A stretch of DNA of 64,000 nt, taken from NCBI RefSeq assembly GCF_900103445.1, contig NZ_FNHS01000002.1:62001-126000 (forward strand), read 5' to 3'. A program made the translations under genes and the position numbers. The first letter of the stretch is position 1; every line of letters starts with the position of its first letter. The stretch is from Methylobacterium phyllostachyos. Its GTDB lineage: Bacteria > Pseudomonadota > Alphaproteobacteria > Rhizobiales > Beijerinckiaceae. Shown here in pieces: positions 1 through 8,435 of the stretch. A model generated the notes under the pieces. That model was not told the origin of the DNA. It did not search any database and saw nothing but the letters and a program-made list of their open reading frames with translations.

Positions 1-1015
1 TCGCCGAGCGCGCGACCTTTCCGGATGAGCAGGCCGAGCCCGACGACACCGCCACGCCGGCGAGGTCGAGGGCGATCACGGCCGCGGGGGCATCGAGCCC
101 CGGGACCGAGAAATTCAGGGTGTTGGGCAGGCGCGGGGCTCCGGCCGCGAAGATGACGGCGTCGGGTGCCAGAGCCCGCACGCCGGCCTCGATCCGGTCG
201 CGCAGGGCAGTCAGCCGCGCCTGCTCCCCATCCAGCGCTGCGCGTGCGGCCCGAGCCGCCTCGCCGATGCCGACGATGGCCGGCAGGCACTCGGTGCCGC
301 AACGCTGCCGCCGTTCCTGGCCGCCGCCGCGCAGGAGGGCGGCCTCCAGGCTGACGCTTTCGGCCAGCACCAGCGCGCCGACGCCCTTCGGCGCCGCGAA
401 CTTGTGGCCCGACAGGGTGAGCGCGTCGAGGCCGAGCGCCACCATGTCGAGGGGGATCTTGCCGGCCGCCTGAACGGCGTCGCTGTGTACCAGGGTGCGA
501 CCGTGCGCCCGCGCCAGCGCGACGATCGCGGTGAGCGGCTGTACCGCGCCGGTCTCGTTGTTGGCGGCATGGACCGACAGGAGCACGGTCTCGTCCGCCA
601 GCGACGCGAGGCGATCCTCAAGGGCGGCGAGGTCGATGACGCCATCCCCGTCAACCGGCAGCCGTTCCACCGCGGCTTCGGGGAACCGGTGTCCCGCGGC
701 GACGCAGGGATGCTCGGTCGCCGTATGCAGAAGCCGGGTCGGAGGCGGCAGACCGCGGCCGCGCAGATCGCCCGACAGCACGGCATTCGCCGCCTCGGTG
801 CCGCCGCTGGTGAAGATCACCTGTTCGGCCCGTGCGCCCACCAGGGCCGCGACCGCGGCGCGGGCGGCCTCCAGCGCGGCCCGGGCGGCCCGGCCCTCCG
901 CATGGATCGAAGACGGGTTGCCGGGGAGCATCAGCGCGCGCACCACCGCGTCTGCCACGGTCGGGCGGACCGGCGCAGTGGCGTTGTAGTCCAGATAGGC
1001 GCGGGCCCGGCTCAT
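1..1015 (-). CDS. Cysteine desulfurase (class V aminotransferase, IscS/NifS type), partial
   Basis: PLP-dependent enzyme that takes sulfur from L-cysteine as a persulfide, mainly for Fe-S cluster assembly. The ATG at 1013-1015 opens a frame of 338 codons that runs off the left edge, so the last few dozen residues are missing. Visible landmarks are the N-terminal YLDYNATAPV, the TSGGTEAAN cofactor loop, the PLP lysine in LSGHKFAAPKG (about residue 205), and the persulfide cysteine in SSGSACSSG (about residue 329). Two Irr-box-like palindromes lie 150-180 bp upstream. In many Rhizobiales a desulfurase of this kind opens the suf operon next to a divergent alpha/beta hydrolase; the rest of any such operon would lie beyond the window, so suf membership is inferred. 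Confidence 0.93.
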   Translation of the reverse strand, partial: MSRARAYLDYNATAPVRPTVADAVVRALMLPGNPSSIHAEGRAARAALEAARAAVAALVGARAEQVIFTSGGTEAANAVLSGDLRGRGLPPPTRLLHTATEHPCVAAGHRFPEAAVERLPVDGDGVIDLAALEDRLASLADETVLLSVHAANNETGAVQPLTAIVALARAHGRTLVHSDAVQAAGKIPLDMVALGLDALTLSGHKFAAPKGVGALVLAESVSLEAALLRGGGQERRQRCGTECLPAIVGIGEAARAARAALDGEQARLTALRDRIEAGVRALAPDAVIFAAGAPRLPNTLNFSVPGLDAPAAVIALDLAGVAVSSGSACSSGKVARSA

Positions 1016-1160
1016 CGGCGTTCCGTGCGTTCCTTGTCTGTCGCGCGTCACAATTCCTTGCCTTCCGACCGGTCCGACGTGCTAAGGGCCGCCGATGGAT
1101 CGAGGCCCGCCGACCGGCAGGATCGGCTCAGGCAGCCCGTGCGACGCACCGAGCGGTCTT

Positions 1161-1196
1161 TTTAGAACAATTCTAATCGCCTAGAACTGTTCTAAG
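1161..1196. promoter_or_regulatory. Two tandem Irr-box (ICE)-like palindromes
   Basis: TTTAGAACAATTCTAA (1161-1176) and CTAGAACTGTTCTAA (1181-1195) are near-perfect palindromes of the form TTAGAA-N3-TTCTAA, with centres 19 bp apart, about two helical turns. They match the known iron control element bound by the heme-responsive regulator Irr in Rhizobiales. They sit between the desulfurase (start 1015) and the divergent alpha/beta hydrolase (start 1288) in a locally AT-rich stretch. Iron-dependent control of the desulfurase is the natural reading; which gene is controlled, and whether by repression or activation, is inference. Confidence 0.75.
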
Positions 1197-1287
1197 AGTG
1201 CTTTTATGGTGCTCGCGCATTGAGTCAAGGCTGCGTGAGCTTGGCGCCACGCGCGCGGCGGGCGCATGCGAGAGTGAGTATTGAACC

Positions 1288-1944
1288 ATGCCCGAAGTCA
1301 TCTTCACCGGCCCCGCCGGCCGCCTGGAAGGCCGCTATCAGGCCCCTAAGAAGCGTGGCGCGCCGATCGCGATCATCCTGCACCCGCACCCGCAATTCGG
1401 GGGCACGATGAACAATCAGATTGTGTACAACCTTTTCTATACCTTCGCCAATCGTGGCTTCGCAGCCCTGCGTTTCAATTTCCGTGGGGTCGGCCGCAGC
1501 CAGGGCTCGTTCGATCACGGCTCGGGCGAGCTGTCCGACGCCGCGGCCGCGCTGGATTGGGTGCAGTCGGTGAACCCGGAGGCGAAGGCCTGCTGGATCG
1601 CCGGCGTGTCCTTCGGCTCGTGGATCGGCATGCAGCTGCTGATGCGCCGGCCGGAGATCGAGGGCTTCATCTCCATCGCCGCGATGGCCAACCGTTACGA
1701 CTTCACCTTCCTGGCGCCGTGTCCGTCCTCCGGCCTGTTCGTGCACGGCTCCGAGGACCGGGTCGCTCCGGCCCGCGAGGTCATGCCGGTCATCGAGAAG
1801 GTGAAGGTGCAGAAAGGCGTCATCATCGAGCATCAGGTGGTCGAGGGTGCCAACCACTTCTTCGACGGCAAGGTCGAGGAGCTGACTCAGACCGTCGATA
1901 CCTACCTCGACAAGCGCCTCGGCAAGCGCGAGGAGGCAGCCTGA
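1288..1944 (+). CDS. Alpha/beta hydrolase (COG2945-like)
   Basis: A 218-residue serine hydrolase of unknown substrate. The N-terminal HPHPQFGGTMNN oxyanion-loop segment, the nucleophile elbow GVSFGS (Ser about residue 108), the acid in HGSEDRV and the histidine in EGANHFF are all present in order. There is no signal peptide, so it is probably cytosolic. The ATG is preceded by a weak GAG-rich ribosome site. It is divergent from the cysteine desulfurase, an arrangement common in Rhizobiales, and may share the Irr-box region. It could be an esterase or a thioesterase; the sequence does not decide. Confidence 0.85.
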   Translation: MPEVIFTGPAGRLEGRYQAPKKRGAPIAIILHPHPQFGGTMNNQIVYNLFYTFANRGFAALRFNFRGVGRSQGSFDHGSGELSDAAAALDWVQSVNPEAKACWIAGVSFGSWIGMQLLMRRPEIEGFISIAAMANRYDFTFLAPCPSSGLFVHGSEDRVAPAREVMPVIEKVKVQKGVIIEHQVVEGANHFFDGKVEELTQTVDTYLDKRLGKREEAA

Positions 1945-2032
1945 CGCATCTCAGGTTCGCGCCTTGACGGGACGCGGCCCGGAGGAATACGGCGCGGGCT
2001 TCGGAAATCCACGACACACCTCCGCAGGTCTG

Positions 2033-2419
2033 ATGTCAGAAAGCCCGTCCGACCAACCCGTCGTGCTCCTCGTCGAGGATGACGGCCTCCTGCTGATGGA
2101 GGCCGCCGATACCCTGGCGGATGCCGGCTTCACCGTCGTGGAGGCGAGCCACGCCGACAAGGCGCTCAAGGTGTTGGAGAACCGCGACGATGTCGGCGTC
2201 CTGATGACGGATGTCGACATGCCGCAAGGGTCGATGGACGGCTTCGCCCTGGCCCGTCTCGTGGCGCATCGCTGGCCGTCGATTCCCGTGCTGGTGGTCT
2301 CCGGCATGGGCACGCCCGGCCCGAACGACATGCCGGAGGGCGCCCGGTTCATTCCGAAACCCTATGAGCCGACGACCCTGGTCCGCACCTTGCGCGCCTT
2401 CATGCAGCGCGCGGCTTGA
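2033..2419 (+). CDS. Single-domain response regulator (CheY-like)
   Basis: A 128-residue stand-alone receiver domain. It shows the acidic pair in VLLVEDDG, the phosphoacceptor Asp in LMTDVDMP, the Ser switch residue in VLVVSG and the conserved Lys-Pro in FIPKPYEP. There is no output domain, so it probably signals by protein-protein contact. An upstream in-frame TTG at 1964 would add 23 residues unlike receivers; ATG 2033 is preferred because the fold starts directly after it. No histidine kinase lies nearby, so the partner is unknown. The 175 bp downstream hold no convincing gene. Confidence 0.9.
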   Translation: MSESPSDQPVVLLVEDDGLLLMEAADTLADAGFTVVEASHADKALKVLENRDDVGVLMTDVDMPQGSMDGFALARLVAHRWPSIPVLVVSGMGTPGPNDMPEGARFIPKPYEPTTLVRTLRAFMQRAA

Positions 2420-2594
2420 CGAGCCGCCGACTTGGGCTTTCCCTCCACAGGCCGGGCGCCGAACCCCGCCGCGGGTGGGCGGGGTCAGAGGTTCCCTGCG
2501 ACGGACGGCTTCGCGTTCGAGGCGACCGGCGATATCGTCCGGGTCGCCGGACCGTATGGCTGCAGCTCAGGTTGAGCGGGGCGGTTCAGATCGT

Positions 2595-3530
2595 TCAGCG
2601 CTCTGCTTCGGAGCGCGCGCCTGTCCACCTCGCCGCGCCGACGCCGGTCTTTCCATAATCGTTGCCGTTGTAGAACAGGAATCGGCCGTGCTCGTTCTCG
2701 ACGATCGAGGCGAACCCGATCATCTCCGAGTCCCAGCCCGACGGCGAAACATCGATCCCGACCTCATCATCGCGTCTGTGCCAATGGACGCCGTCGGGTG
2801 ACGTGGCGTAGCCGATCCGATAGATCAGGGAATGGGAGCGTACGGAGTACCACATGCGGTACTCGTCCCCGGCCTTCTCGACGTGCGGGCGGCCAAATCC
2901 GTATTCATCCGGAGCCACGGGCACGATGACGGGCTGGCCATGGTCCGGCCAAGCCACGCCATCGGCGGACTCCGCATAGGCCACATGGTAGGTCGGGACC
3001 GATTTGGCGTCCGCAGTGATGACGGATGAGCCGGCCGCGTACCACGCTTTCCAGAGGCCGCCGTCCTTGATGATCGCCGCACCCGAGCGGACGAGAAGCT
3101 CCTTCGAGCTGCGCTCCAGGACGGGGGTGAGTTGATGGCGGGAGAAGGTCTCGCCGTTGTCGTCACTGAACGCGAGGCCGGTCAGCAGGAGGTAACGCAC
3201 GCGCGGTGTGAGCTGCCAGCCCGCGTAGTACATCCTCAGCCGATCCCCGTCGCGCACGACCGATAGCGGGGACACGCCATTGTCGTCGAAGGCGCCCGGG
3301 ACGCCGATATCGAGCGCGGGTCGCTCGGAGACCCGCAGAACCCGCCGGGGATCAGAAGCCGCAACGTCCACGAAACCGAGGCGTCCGACATTCTCCGCAT
3401 CACGGAACGCGAGGAAGACCCGGATGGTCTCCCGATCGATCTGGATGGCGGTGGGCAGATAAGGGTGCGACCGCATCCAGTCGCGGCTTCCATCCGTGTT
3501 GTAGACGACGCCGAGTTTGTCCCAGGCCAT
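2595..3530 (-). CDS. Glycosidase-like five-bladed beta-propeller protein
   Basis: A 311-residue protein with repeated blade motifs such as DRLRMYYAGW, GLWKAWYAAG, DEYRMWYSVR and GRFLFYNGNDYG, the pattern of GH43/GH32-like propellers. No export signal is visible. ATG 3530 is chosen because AGGAAAGG lies just upstream; an in-frame TTG at 3548 would add six residues. Catalytic acids cannot be assigned by eye, so activity is unproven. Such proteins are often found in polysaccharide or sugar-modification clusters, but no glycan genes adjoin it here, and it looks like an orphan. Confidence 0.7.
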   Translation of the reverse strand: MAWDKLGVVYNTDGSRDWMRSHPYLPTAIQIDRETIRVFLAFRDAENVGRLGFVDVAASDPRRVLRVSERPALDIGVPGAFDDNGVSPLSVVRDGDRLRMYYAGWQLTPRVRYLLLTGLAFSDDNGETFSRHQLTPVLERSSKELLVRSGAAIIKDGGLWKAWYAAGSSVITADAKSVPTYHVAYAESADGVAWPDHGQPVIVPVAPDEYGFGRPHVEKAGDEYRMWYSVRSHSLIYRIGYATSPDGVHWHRRDDEVGIDVSPSGWDSEMIGFASIVENEHGRFLFYNGNDYGKTGVGAARWTGARSEAER

Positions 3531-3615
3531 GCGACCTTTCCTGTTCAATGCGCGTGGTGCTGCAGGCCGATGGGATGACGATCGAGGCGTGCGCAGGGTT
3601 CGTCGTGACCCCGCG

Positions 3616-4785
3616 TCAGCGCCGACGCTCCAAGATCGACACGTAATTGGCGACGGCCGCGCCGCCCATGTTGAAGATCCCGGCGAGTTCGGCCCCGGGC
3701 ACCTGCATCTCCCCGGCCTCGCCCATCAGTTGCAGGCAGGCCATCACGTGCATCGACACGCCGGTGGCCCCCACCGGGTGCCCCTTGGCCTTCAGCCCGC
3801 CCGATGGGTTGATCGGCAGTCGCCCACCCTTCTCGGCCAGTCCCTCGCGGACCACGCGAAAGCCCTCGCCCGGTTCGGCGAGGCCCATGGCCTCGTACTC
3901 GATCAGCTCGGCGATGGTGAAGCAATCGTGGGTCTCCACGAACGACAGATCCTCGTTGCCGATCCCAGCCTCGGCCCGCGCCTTGTCCCAGGCCATCCGC
4001 GCACCCTGGAACGCGGTCGGATCCCGGCGGGACAGGGGCAGGATGTCATTGACATGGGCCCGGGCGCGGAAGCCGATCGCCCGCTCCAGCCCCTCGGCGG
4101 TCTCGGCATCGGCCACCACGAGGGCCGCCGCCCCGTCCGAGATCAGCGAGCAGTCGGTCCGCCGCAGGGGTGCGGCCACGTAGGGATTCTTGTCCGAGAC
4201 CCGGTTGCAGAAGTCGAAGCCAAGATCCTTGCGCAGCTGCGCGTAGGGGTTGGCGACGCCGTTGCGGTGGTTCTTGGCGGCGATTCGGGCCAACTCCTCG
4301 CTGCGGTCGCCGTAGCGCTGGAAGTAGCCGGCCGCGATCCGCCCGAACACGCCCGCGAAGCCACCCTCGATCTCGGCCTCCTCCTTGCGGTAGGAGGCGC
4401 CCAGCAGGATGTCGCCCGTCTCGGCCACGGTCTTGGCCGTCATCTTCTCGGCGCCGATCACCAGGGCGATCCGGCCCCGGCCGCTATCGACGAAATCGAG
4501 GGCCGCGTAGAGCGCCGCCGAGCCGGTGGCGCAGGCATTTTCCAGATGGGTCGCCGGGACATGGGCAAGGCCCGGCCGGTTCACGGCGACGAGCGAGCCC
4601 TCGAACCCCTGCTTCGAGAAGCCGGTGTTCATCGAGCCCACGTAGATGCCGTCGACGCGGGAGTCTTCGACCCCGGCATGGGCCAGCGCCTCGCCCGAGA
4701 CACGGGCGATCAGCCCCTCGACATCCGGCTCTTCAAGCTTGCCGAACGGGGTGTGGGCCCAGCCCACGATGCAGGCGCGCGTCAT
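3616..4785 (-). CDS. Thiolase family protein (acetyl-CoA acetyltransferase, SCP2-like)
   Basis: A 389-residue thiolase-fold enzyme. The acyl-accepting Cys is in ENACATGSAA (about residue 86), with later active-site segments ETHDCFTIAE and NPSGGLKAKGHPVGATG. The HDCF segment instead of the classical NEAF places it in the SCP-x/SCP2-like thiolases, which usually act in degradation of branched or unusual acyl-CoAs; substrate unknown. It starts 64 bp after the stop of the IlvD/Edd dehydratase gene on the same strand, so the two are probably cotranscribed. No acyl-CoA dehydrogenase or hydratase is adjacent. Confidence 0.88.
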   Translation of the reverse strand: MTRACIVGWAHTPFGKLEEPDVEGLIARVSGEALAHAGVEDSRVDGIYVGSMNTGFSKQGFEGSLVAVNRPGLAHVPATHLENACATGSAALYAALDFVDSGRGRIALVIGAEKMTAKTVAETGDILLGASYRKEEAEIEGGFAGVFGRIAAGYFQRYGDRSEELARIAAKNHRNGVANPYAQLRKDLGFDFCNRVSDKNPYVAAPLRRTDCSLISDGAAALVVADAETAEGLERAIGFRARAHVNDILPLSRRDPTAFQGARMAWDKARAEAGIGNEDLSFVETHDCFTIAELIEYEAMGLAEPGEGFRVVREGLAEKGGRLPINPSGGLKAKGHPVGATGVSMHVMACLQLMGEAGEMQVPGAELAGIFNMGGAAVANYVSILERRR

Positions 4786-4849
4786 CCGGTGACCTCCCGA
4801 GTCTTGGCCCGACGATGGGCCCGGCGCGGCCGGCGATCAAGCCGGCCAA

Positions 4850-6568
4850 TCAGCCCTGGCCGGCCTCCCCCATCAGGAAATCGAAGTCGCAGCCCTCCGG
4901 CGCCTGCGTGACGGTGCGCCGGTAGAGCGCCTTGTAACCCCGGCTCGGCGCCGGTGGCGGCCGGTGTTCGGCAAGCCGGCGGGCGATCTCGTCCGGCTCG
5001 ACCAGCAGGTCGATCCGCTTGTCGCGGATCGACAGCTTGATCCGGTCGCCGTCGCGCACTGCCGCGAGCGGACCGCCGATAGCGGATTCGGGGGCGATGT
5101 GCAGCACGATCGACCCGAAGGCCGTGCCGGACATCCGGGCGTCGGAGATGCGTACCATGTCCTTCACCCCCGCCCGGGCGAGCTTTTTCGGGATCGGCAG
5201 GTAGCCGGCCTCGGGCATGCCGGCGGCGTGCGGGCCGGCATTCTGCAGCACCAGCACGTCGCCCGGCGCCGCGTCGAGGTCGGGATCGTCGATCCGCCGG
5301 CTCAGATCCTCCAGGCCGGTGAACACCACCGCCCGGCCCTCCGATTCGAACAGCTCCGGCGTCGCGGCGGCGCGCTTGAAGATCGCACCCTCGGGGGCGA
5401 GGTTGCCGGCGAGCGCCACCAGCCCGCCGACCGGCGAGACCGGGTTGTCGAAGGTGCGGATGATCGCGCGATCGACCCAGCCGGCGGGCTCGTCCAGGCG
5501 CTCGGCGAGGGTGCGGCCCTCCACATCGACGGTGTCGAGATGCAGGAGCGGGCGCAACTCGCGCAGCAGCGCGCCCATGCCGCCGGCCGCGTGGAAATCC
5601 TCCATGTAGCCCTCGCCCACGGGCTTCAGATCGACCAGCACCGGTGTCTCGTCGGAAATCTGGTTGAAGCGCTCGTAGGGTACGCGGATGCCGAGCCGCC
5701 CCGCGATGGCTGTGAGGTGGACGATGGCGTTGGTCGAGCCCGAGACCGCCATCAGCACCCGGATGGCGTTCTCCACCGACTTGCGGGTGATGACCTGCGC
5801 CGGCGCGATCTTCGACTGGATCAGCCGTACCGCAGCGCGACCCGATTCTTCGGCCGCGACCAGGCGGTCGGAATGCACCGCCGGGATCGCGGCTGTGCCG
5901 GGCAGCGACATGCCGAGCGCCTCGGCGATGCACGCCATGGTGGAAGCCGTGCCCATCACCGCGCAGGTGCCGGCGGTGACCGAGAGCCGGCCCTCGACCT
6001 CGGCGATCTCCTGGGCATCGACGGTGCCGGCCCGGTACTTGGCCCAGAAACCCCGGCAATCCGTGCAGGCGCCGAGCCGCTGGCCCCGATGGCGGCCGGT
6101 GGACATCGGGCCGGTCACGAGCTGGATCGCCGGCAGCCCCGCCGAGGCTGCGCCCATCAGCTGGGCCGGCACGGTCTTGTCGCAGCCGCCGATCAGCACG
6201 ACGGCATCCATCGGCTGGGCCTGGATCATCTCCTCCGTGTCCATGGCCATCAGGTTGCGGTACATCATGCTGGTCGGATTGAGGAAAACCTCGCCGAGCG
6301 ACACGGTCGGGAACGGCCGCGGCAGGGCGCCGGCCGCCAACACGCCGCGGGAGACCGCCTCCACCAGCTCGTCCATGCCCCGGTGGCAGTTGTTGAAGCC
6401 CGAGGGCGTCATGGCGATGCCCACCACCGGTTTCGCCAGCAGGCCCGGCGAGATTCCCATGGAACGGGCGAAGGAGCGGCGCAGATAGCGGGCGAAGTCG
6501 CGGTCGCCGTAATTGGTCAGGCCCCGGTCGAACCCGTGCGGCTCGGCATGTCCGGCGTCTTCGCTCAT
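4850..6568 (-). CDS. IlvD/Edd family dehydratase (sugar-acid dehydratase-like)
   Basis: A 572-residue Fe-S dehydratase related to dihydroxy-acid and aldonic-acid dehydratases. Cluster-associated cysteines are in GGCDKTVPAQ, TDCRGFW and TAGTCAVMGT, and the C-terminal RMSGTAFGS motif is present. The N-terminal TNYGDRDFARYLRRSFARSMG and GFNNCHRGMDE resemble arabinonate/xylonate dehydratases more than housekeeping IlvD, which suggests a sugar acid substrate (inference). ATG 6568 is chosen; an upstream extension to 6664 has an unlikely composition. It lies upstream of the thiolase gene, probably in one transcript. Confidence 0.85.
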   Translation of the reverse strand: MSEDAGHAEPHGFDRGLTNYGDRDFARYLRRSFARSMGISPGLLAKPVVGIAMTPSGFNNCHRGMDELVEAVSRGVLAAGALPRPFPTVSLGEVFLNPTSMMYRNLMAMDTEEMIQAQPMDAVVLIGGCDKTVPAQLMGAASAGLPAIQLVTGPMSTGRHRGQRLGACTDCRGFWAKYRAGTVDAQEIAEVEGRLSVTAGTCAVMGTASTMACIAEALGMSLPGTAAIPAVHSDRLVAAEESGRAAVRLIQSKIAPAQVITRKSVENAIRVLMAVSGSTNAIVHLTAIAGRLGIRVPYERFNQISDETPVLVDLKPVGEGYMEDFHAAGGMGALLRELRPLLHLDTVDVEGRTLAERLDEPAGWVDRAIIRTFDNPVSPVGGLVALAGNLAPEGAIFKRAAATPELFESEGRAVVFTGLEDLSRRIDDPDLDAAPGDVLVLQNAGPHAAGMPEAGYLPIPKKLARAGVKDMVRISDARMSGTAFGSIVLHIAPESAIGGPLAAVRDGDRIKLSIRDKRIDLLVEPDEIARRLAEHRPPPAPSRGYKALYRRTVTQAPEGCDFDFLMGEAGQG

Positions 6569-6603
6569 GGCATCGATCCCTGAAACATCAGCTCCGCCGG
6601 TGG

Positions 6604-6693
6604 TCAGCGCAGATGGAAGGCGATCCACGCCACCCCGGCGAGCACGACGGCCGTCAGCAACCACCGCGCGTATACGCGATACCGTATTCTCAC
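6604..6693 (-). CDS. Possible 29-residue single-span membrane peptide
   Basis: A GTG at 6691-6693 overlaps the TGA stop of the Nudix gene (GTGA) and opens a 29-codon frame. The peptide starts with basic residues (VRIRYRVYARW) and then has a hydrophobic run LLTAVVLAGVAWIAF, ending HLR. The positive-inside layout and the stop-start overlap argue for a translated small membrane protein. There are no homologues to cite, and a frame this short can arise by chance, so this is a tentative call. Confidence 0.35.
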   Translation of the reverse strand: MRIRYRVYARWLLTAVVLAGVAWIAFHLR

Positions 6694-7259
6694 GCCGGGA
6701 AAAGCTCCGGGTGGCGGGCGCGCAGCGCCAGGATCAAGGTGAGCGTCTTCAGGTCGGTGATCGCCGCGCGGTCGGCCTCGGCGGCAAGTTCGGCGAGCGG
6801 CATCTCGACGACGCGGATGTTCTCGTGCTCGCCCTCGGCCCCGCCGCCGGCCTCGGTCCGGTCGGCCAAGCCGTAGGGGGCGAGGAAAAGGTGGATCTTC
6901 TCGGTGGTCAGGCTCGCGCAGGAATAGGTGGCGCCAACGAATTCGAGGTCGTGCAGCCGTAAGCCGACCTCCTCCAGCACCTCGCGGCGGGCATTCTCCT
7001 GCGGACCGCCGTCATCGATCAGGCCAGCCGGCGCCTCCAGCTGGACCTGCTCGCCGGACGCGAAGAGTGGCGGCACCCGCAGCTCGCGCACCAGCGTCGC
7101 GACCCGTCTCACGGGATCGTAGGGCAGGATCCCCACCGAGTCGCCGTGATCCTCGATCGCGCGCTCGGCCACAGACCCGTCCTGCAGGCGCACCTGCGCG
7201 AGTCCGAACCGGTTCCAGCCCTCGTGGAGGAAGCGGATGGACAGGATCTCGGCCTTCAT
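6690..7259 (-). CDS. Nudix hydrolase, ADP-sugar/GDP-mannose pyrophosphatase-like
   Basis: A 189-residue Nudix hydrolase that should cleave a nucleoside-diphosphate-linked substrate. The Nudix box runs from GLIDDGG to REVLEEVGL with correct spacing. Features such as LVRELRVP, VQLEAPAGL and YSCASLTTEKIHLFLAPY resemble the NudK/NudF group acting on GDP-mannose or ADP-ribose. ATG 7259 is chosen because longer in-frame starts would read into the region upstream of the divergent Mnh operon. Its stop overlaps a possible small membrane ORF. Confidence 0.85.
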   Translation of the reverse strand: MKAEILSIRFLHEGWNRFGLAQVRLQDGSVAERAIEDHGDSVGILPYDPVRRVATLVRELRVPPLFASGEQVQLEAPAGLIDDGGPQENARREVLEEVGLRLHDLEFVGATYSCASLTTEKIHLFLAPYGLADRTEAGGGAEGEHENIRVVEMPLAELAAEADRAAITDLKTLTLILALRARHPELFPA

Positions 7260-7404
7260 GATGCGCCCCCTGGCGGAACCGCCCCGCTCCGCCCTGTGCT
7301 TACACGAAGGCGTGTCCTCAAGTTCCGGGAACGGGGAGGCTCCCATCACGTTTGGGTCGATCAGGCGTACAGCCACGCTTTTATGGCGGTTCTGGTCAGG
7401 GTCT

Positions 7405-7896
7405 ATGCAGGCAGGACCGATCAAGGCGTTGAAGGACCGGTCGACGCGGGACGCCGTTGCGATCTGGCTGCTGCTGGCCGCCACCTATTTGGTCTTCGCC
7501 GGCTCGGTCAGCCTGAACGAAGGCCTCGCCATGGTCGCCTGCGCGACCCTCGGCACGATCTGGTGGTGGGCGGTGGGCCGCCGGGGCGGCATCCGCTTCC
7601 GTTTCAGCCGGGCCCTGCTGAAGCCGTTCGGCGCGGCGCTCCTCGGTATGCCGCGCCAGACCGTCCGGGTGGGCGTTCACTTGGCCAGGGCGGTCCTGGG
7701 GCAGACCGGAGGCGGTGTCGTCCGCGAGCGGAGCGCCGCCGAGATCGCCTGGGCGACGCCGCATGGCGGGACAGCACCGGCCGAACGGGCGGTCGGGCTG
7801 CTCGCAGCCTCGCTCGCCCCGGACAGCTACGTGCTGACTATCGACCGCCCGCATGGGACGGTGGTGACGCACGCCCTGAAGGACGCGGCGGGATGA
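7405..7896 (+). CDS. mnhE: Na+/H+ antiporter subunit E (MnhE/MrpE)
   Basis: A 163-residue subunit of an Mrp-type multisubunit cation/proton antiporter in the inner membrane. An N-terminal hydrophobic pair (IWLLLAATYLVFAG and the segment around IWWWAVG) is followed by a soluble MnhE domain with SLAPDSYVLTID and HALKD near the end. ATG 7405 fits the hydrophobic N-terminus; the longer in-frame version from 7237 is unlikely. First gene of a run E-F-G-DUF4040-MbhE/B-C-D. Its stop overlaps mnhF by ATGA. Confidence 0.88.
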   Translation: MQAGPIKALKDRSTRDAVAIWLLLAATYLVFAGSVSLNEGLAMVACATLGTIWWWAVGRRGGIRFRFSRALLKPFGAALLGMPRQTVRVGVHLARAVLGQTGGGVVRERSAAEIAWATPHGGTAPAERAVGLLAASLAPDSYVLTIDRPHGTVVTHALKDAAG

Positions 7897-8144
7897 CGAT
7901 CTGGACGGCCGCCATCCTGGCGCTGTTGCCGCCGCTCGCCCTTGCGACGGCCCTGGCATGGCGGGGCCGGCCCGGCCAGCGCTTCGCCGCCTATCAGCTC
8001 GCAGGCAGCGTCACGGTGCTGATCCTGACGCTGCTCGCCTTCGCTACCGACCAAGCCTCGATCACCGACCTCGCCCTCACCCTGGTCCTGCTCAACCTGC
8101 CCGGTACGATGCTGCTCGCGGTCTTCCTGGAGCGCTGGATATGA
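7893..8144 (+). CDS. mnhF: Na+/H+ antiporter subunit F (MnhF/MrpF)
   Basis: An 83-residue, three-helix subunit. Hydrophobic stretches run about residues 4-22, 36-52 and 58-80, with the family's polar turn RGRPGQRFAAYQLAGS between helices 1 and 2 and the conserved DLALTLVLLN near the third. It starts in an ATGA overlap with mnhE and its stop overlaps the start of mnhG, so translation is probably coupled along the operon. Confidence 0.85.
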   Translation: MTIWTAAILALLPPLALATALAWRGRPGQRFAAYQLAGSVTVLILTLLAFATDQASITDLALTLVLLNLPGTMLLAVFLERWI

Positions 8145-8425
8145 GCGTGGTGATCGGCCTGTTCCTCGGCCTCGCGGTGGCGGCGTCATGGCTCGCCGCG
8201 CTCGCCCTGTGGCGTCTGCCCCGGGCGCTCGACCGGCTGCACGCCCTCTCCTTTCTCAACGTCACGGGCTCCGTCTGCGTCACGGTGGCGGCCTTCCTGT
8301 CCGACGGCATCTCCGGGCGGTCCCTCAAGATCCTGGTGATGATGAGCGTGTACCTCGCCTGGGCGGCTTTGCTGTCGCACGTGTCCGGGCGGGCGGTGCT
8401 GATGCGCGAGGGGCGGTCGGCATGA
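8141..8425 (+). CDS. mnhG: Na+/H+ antiporter subunit G (MnhG/MrpG)
   Basis: A 94-residue subunit with three predicted membrane helices. The short motif ALWRLPRALDRLHALSF after helix 1 is diagnostic for MnhG (family pattern R-hydrophobic-PD-hydrophobic-RLHA). It overlaps mnhF by ATGA, and the next gene starts 10 bp downstream. Confidence 0.87.
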   Translation: MSVVIGLFLGLAVAASWLAALALWRLPRALDRLHALSFLNVTGSVCVTVAAFLSDGISGRSLKILVMMSVYLAWAALLSHVSGRAVLMREGRSA

Positions 8426-8435
8426 GGACGCCCCG

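Noticed and set aside
4782..6583. Long frames on both strands inside the IlvD/Edd dehydratase gene
   Set aside because: They lie wholly within the dehydratase gene and lack protein-like composition.
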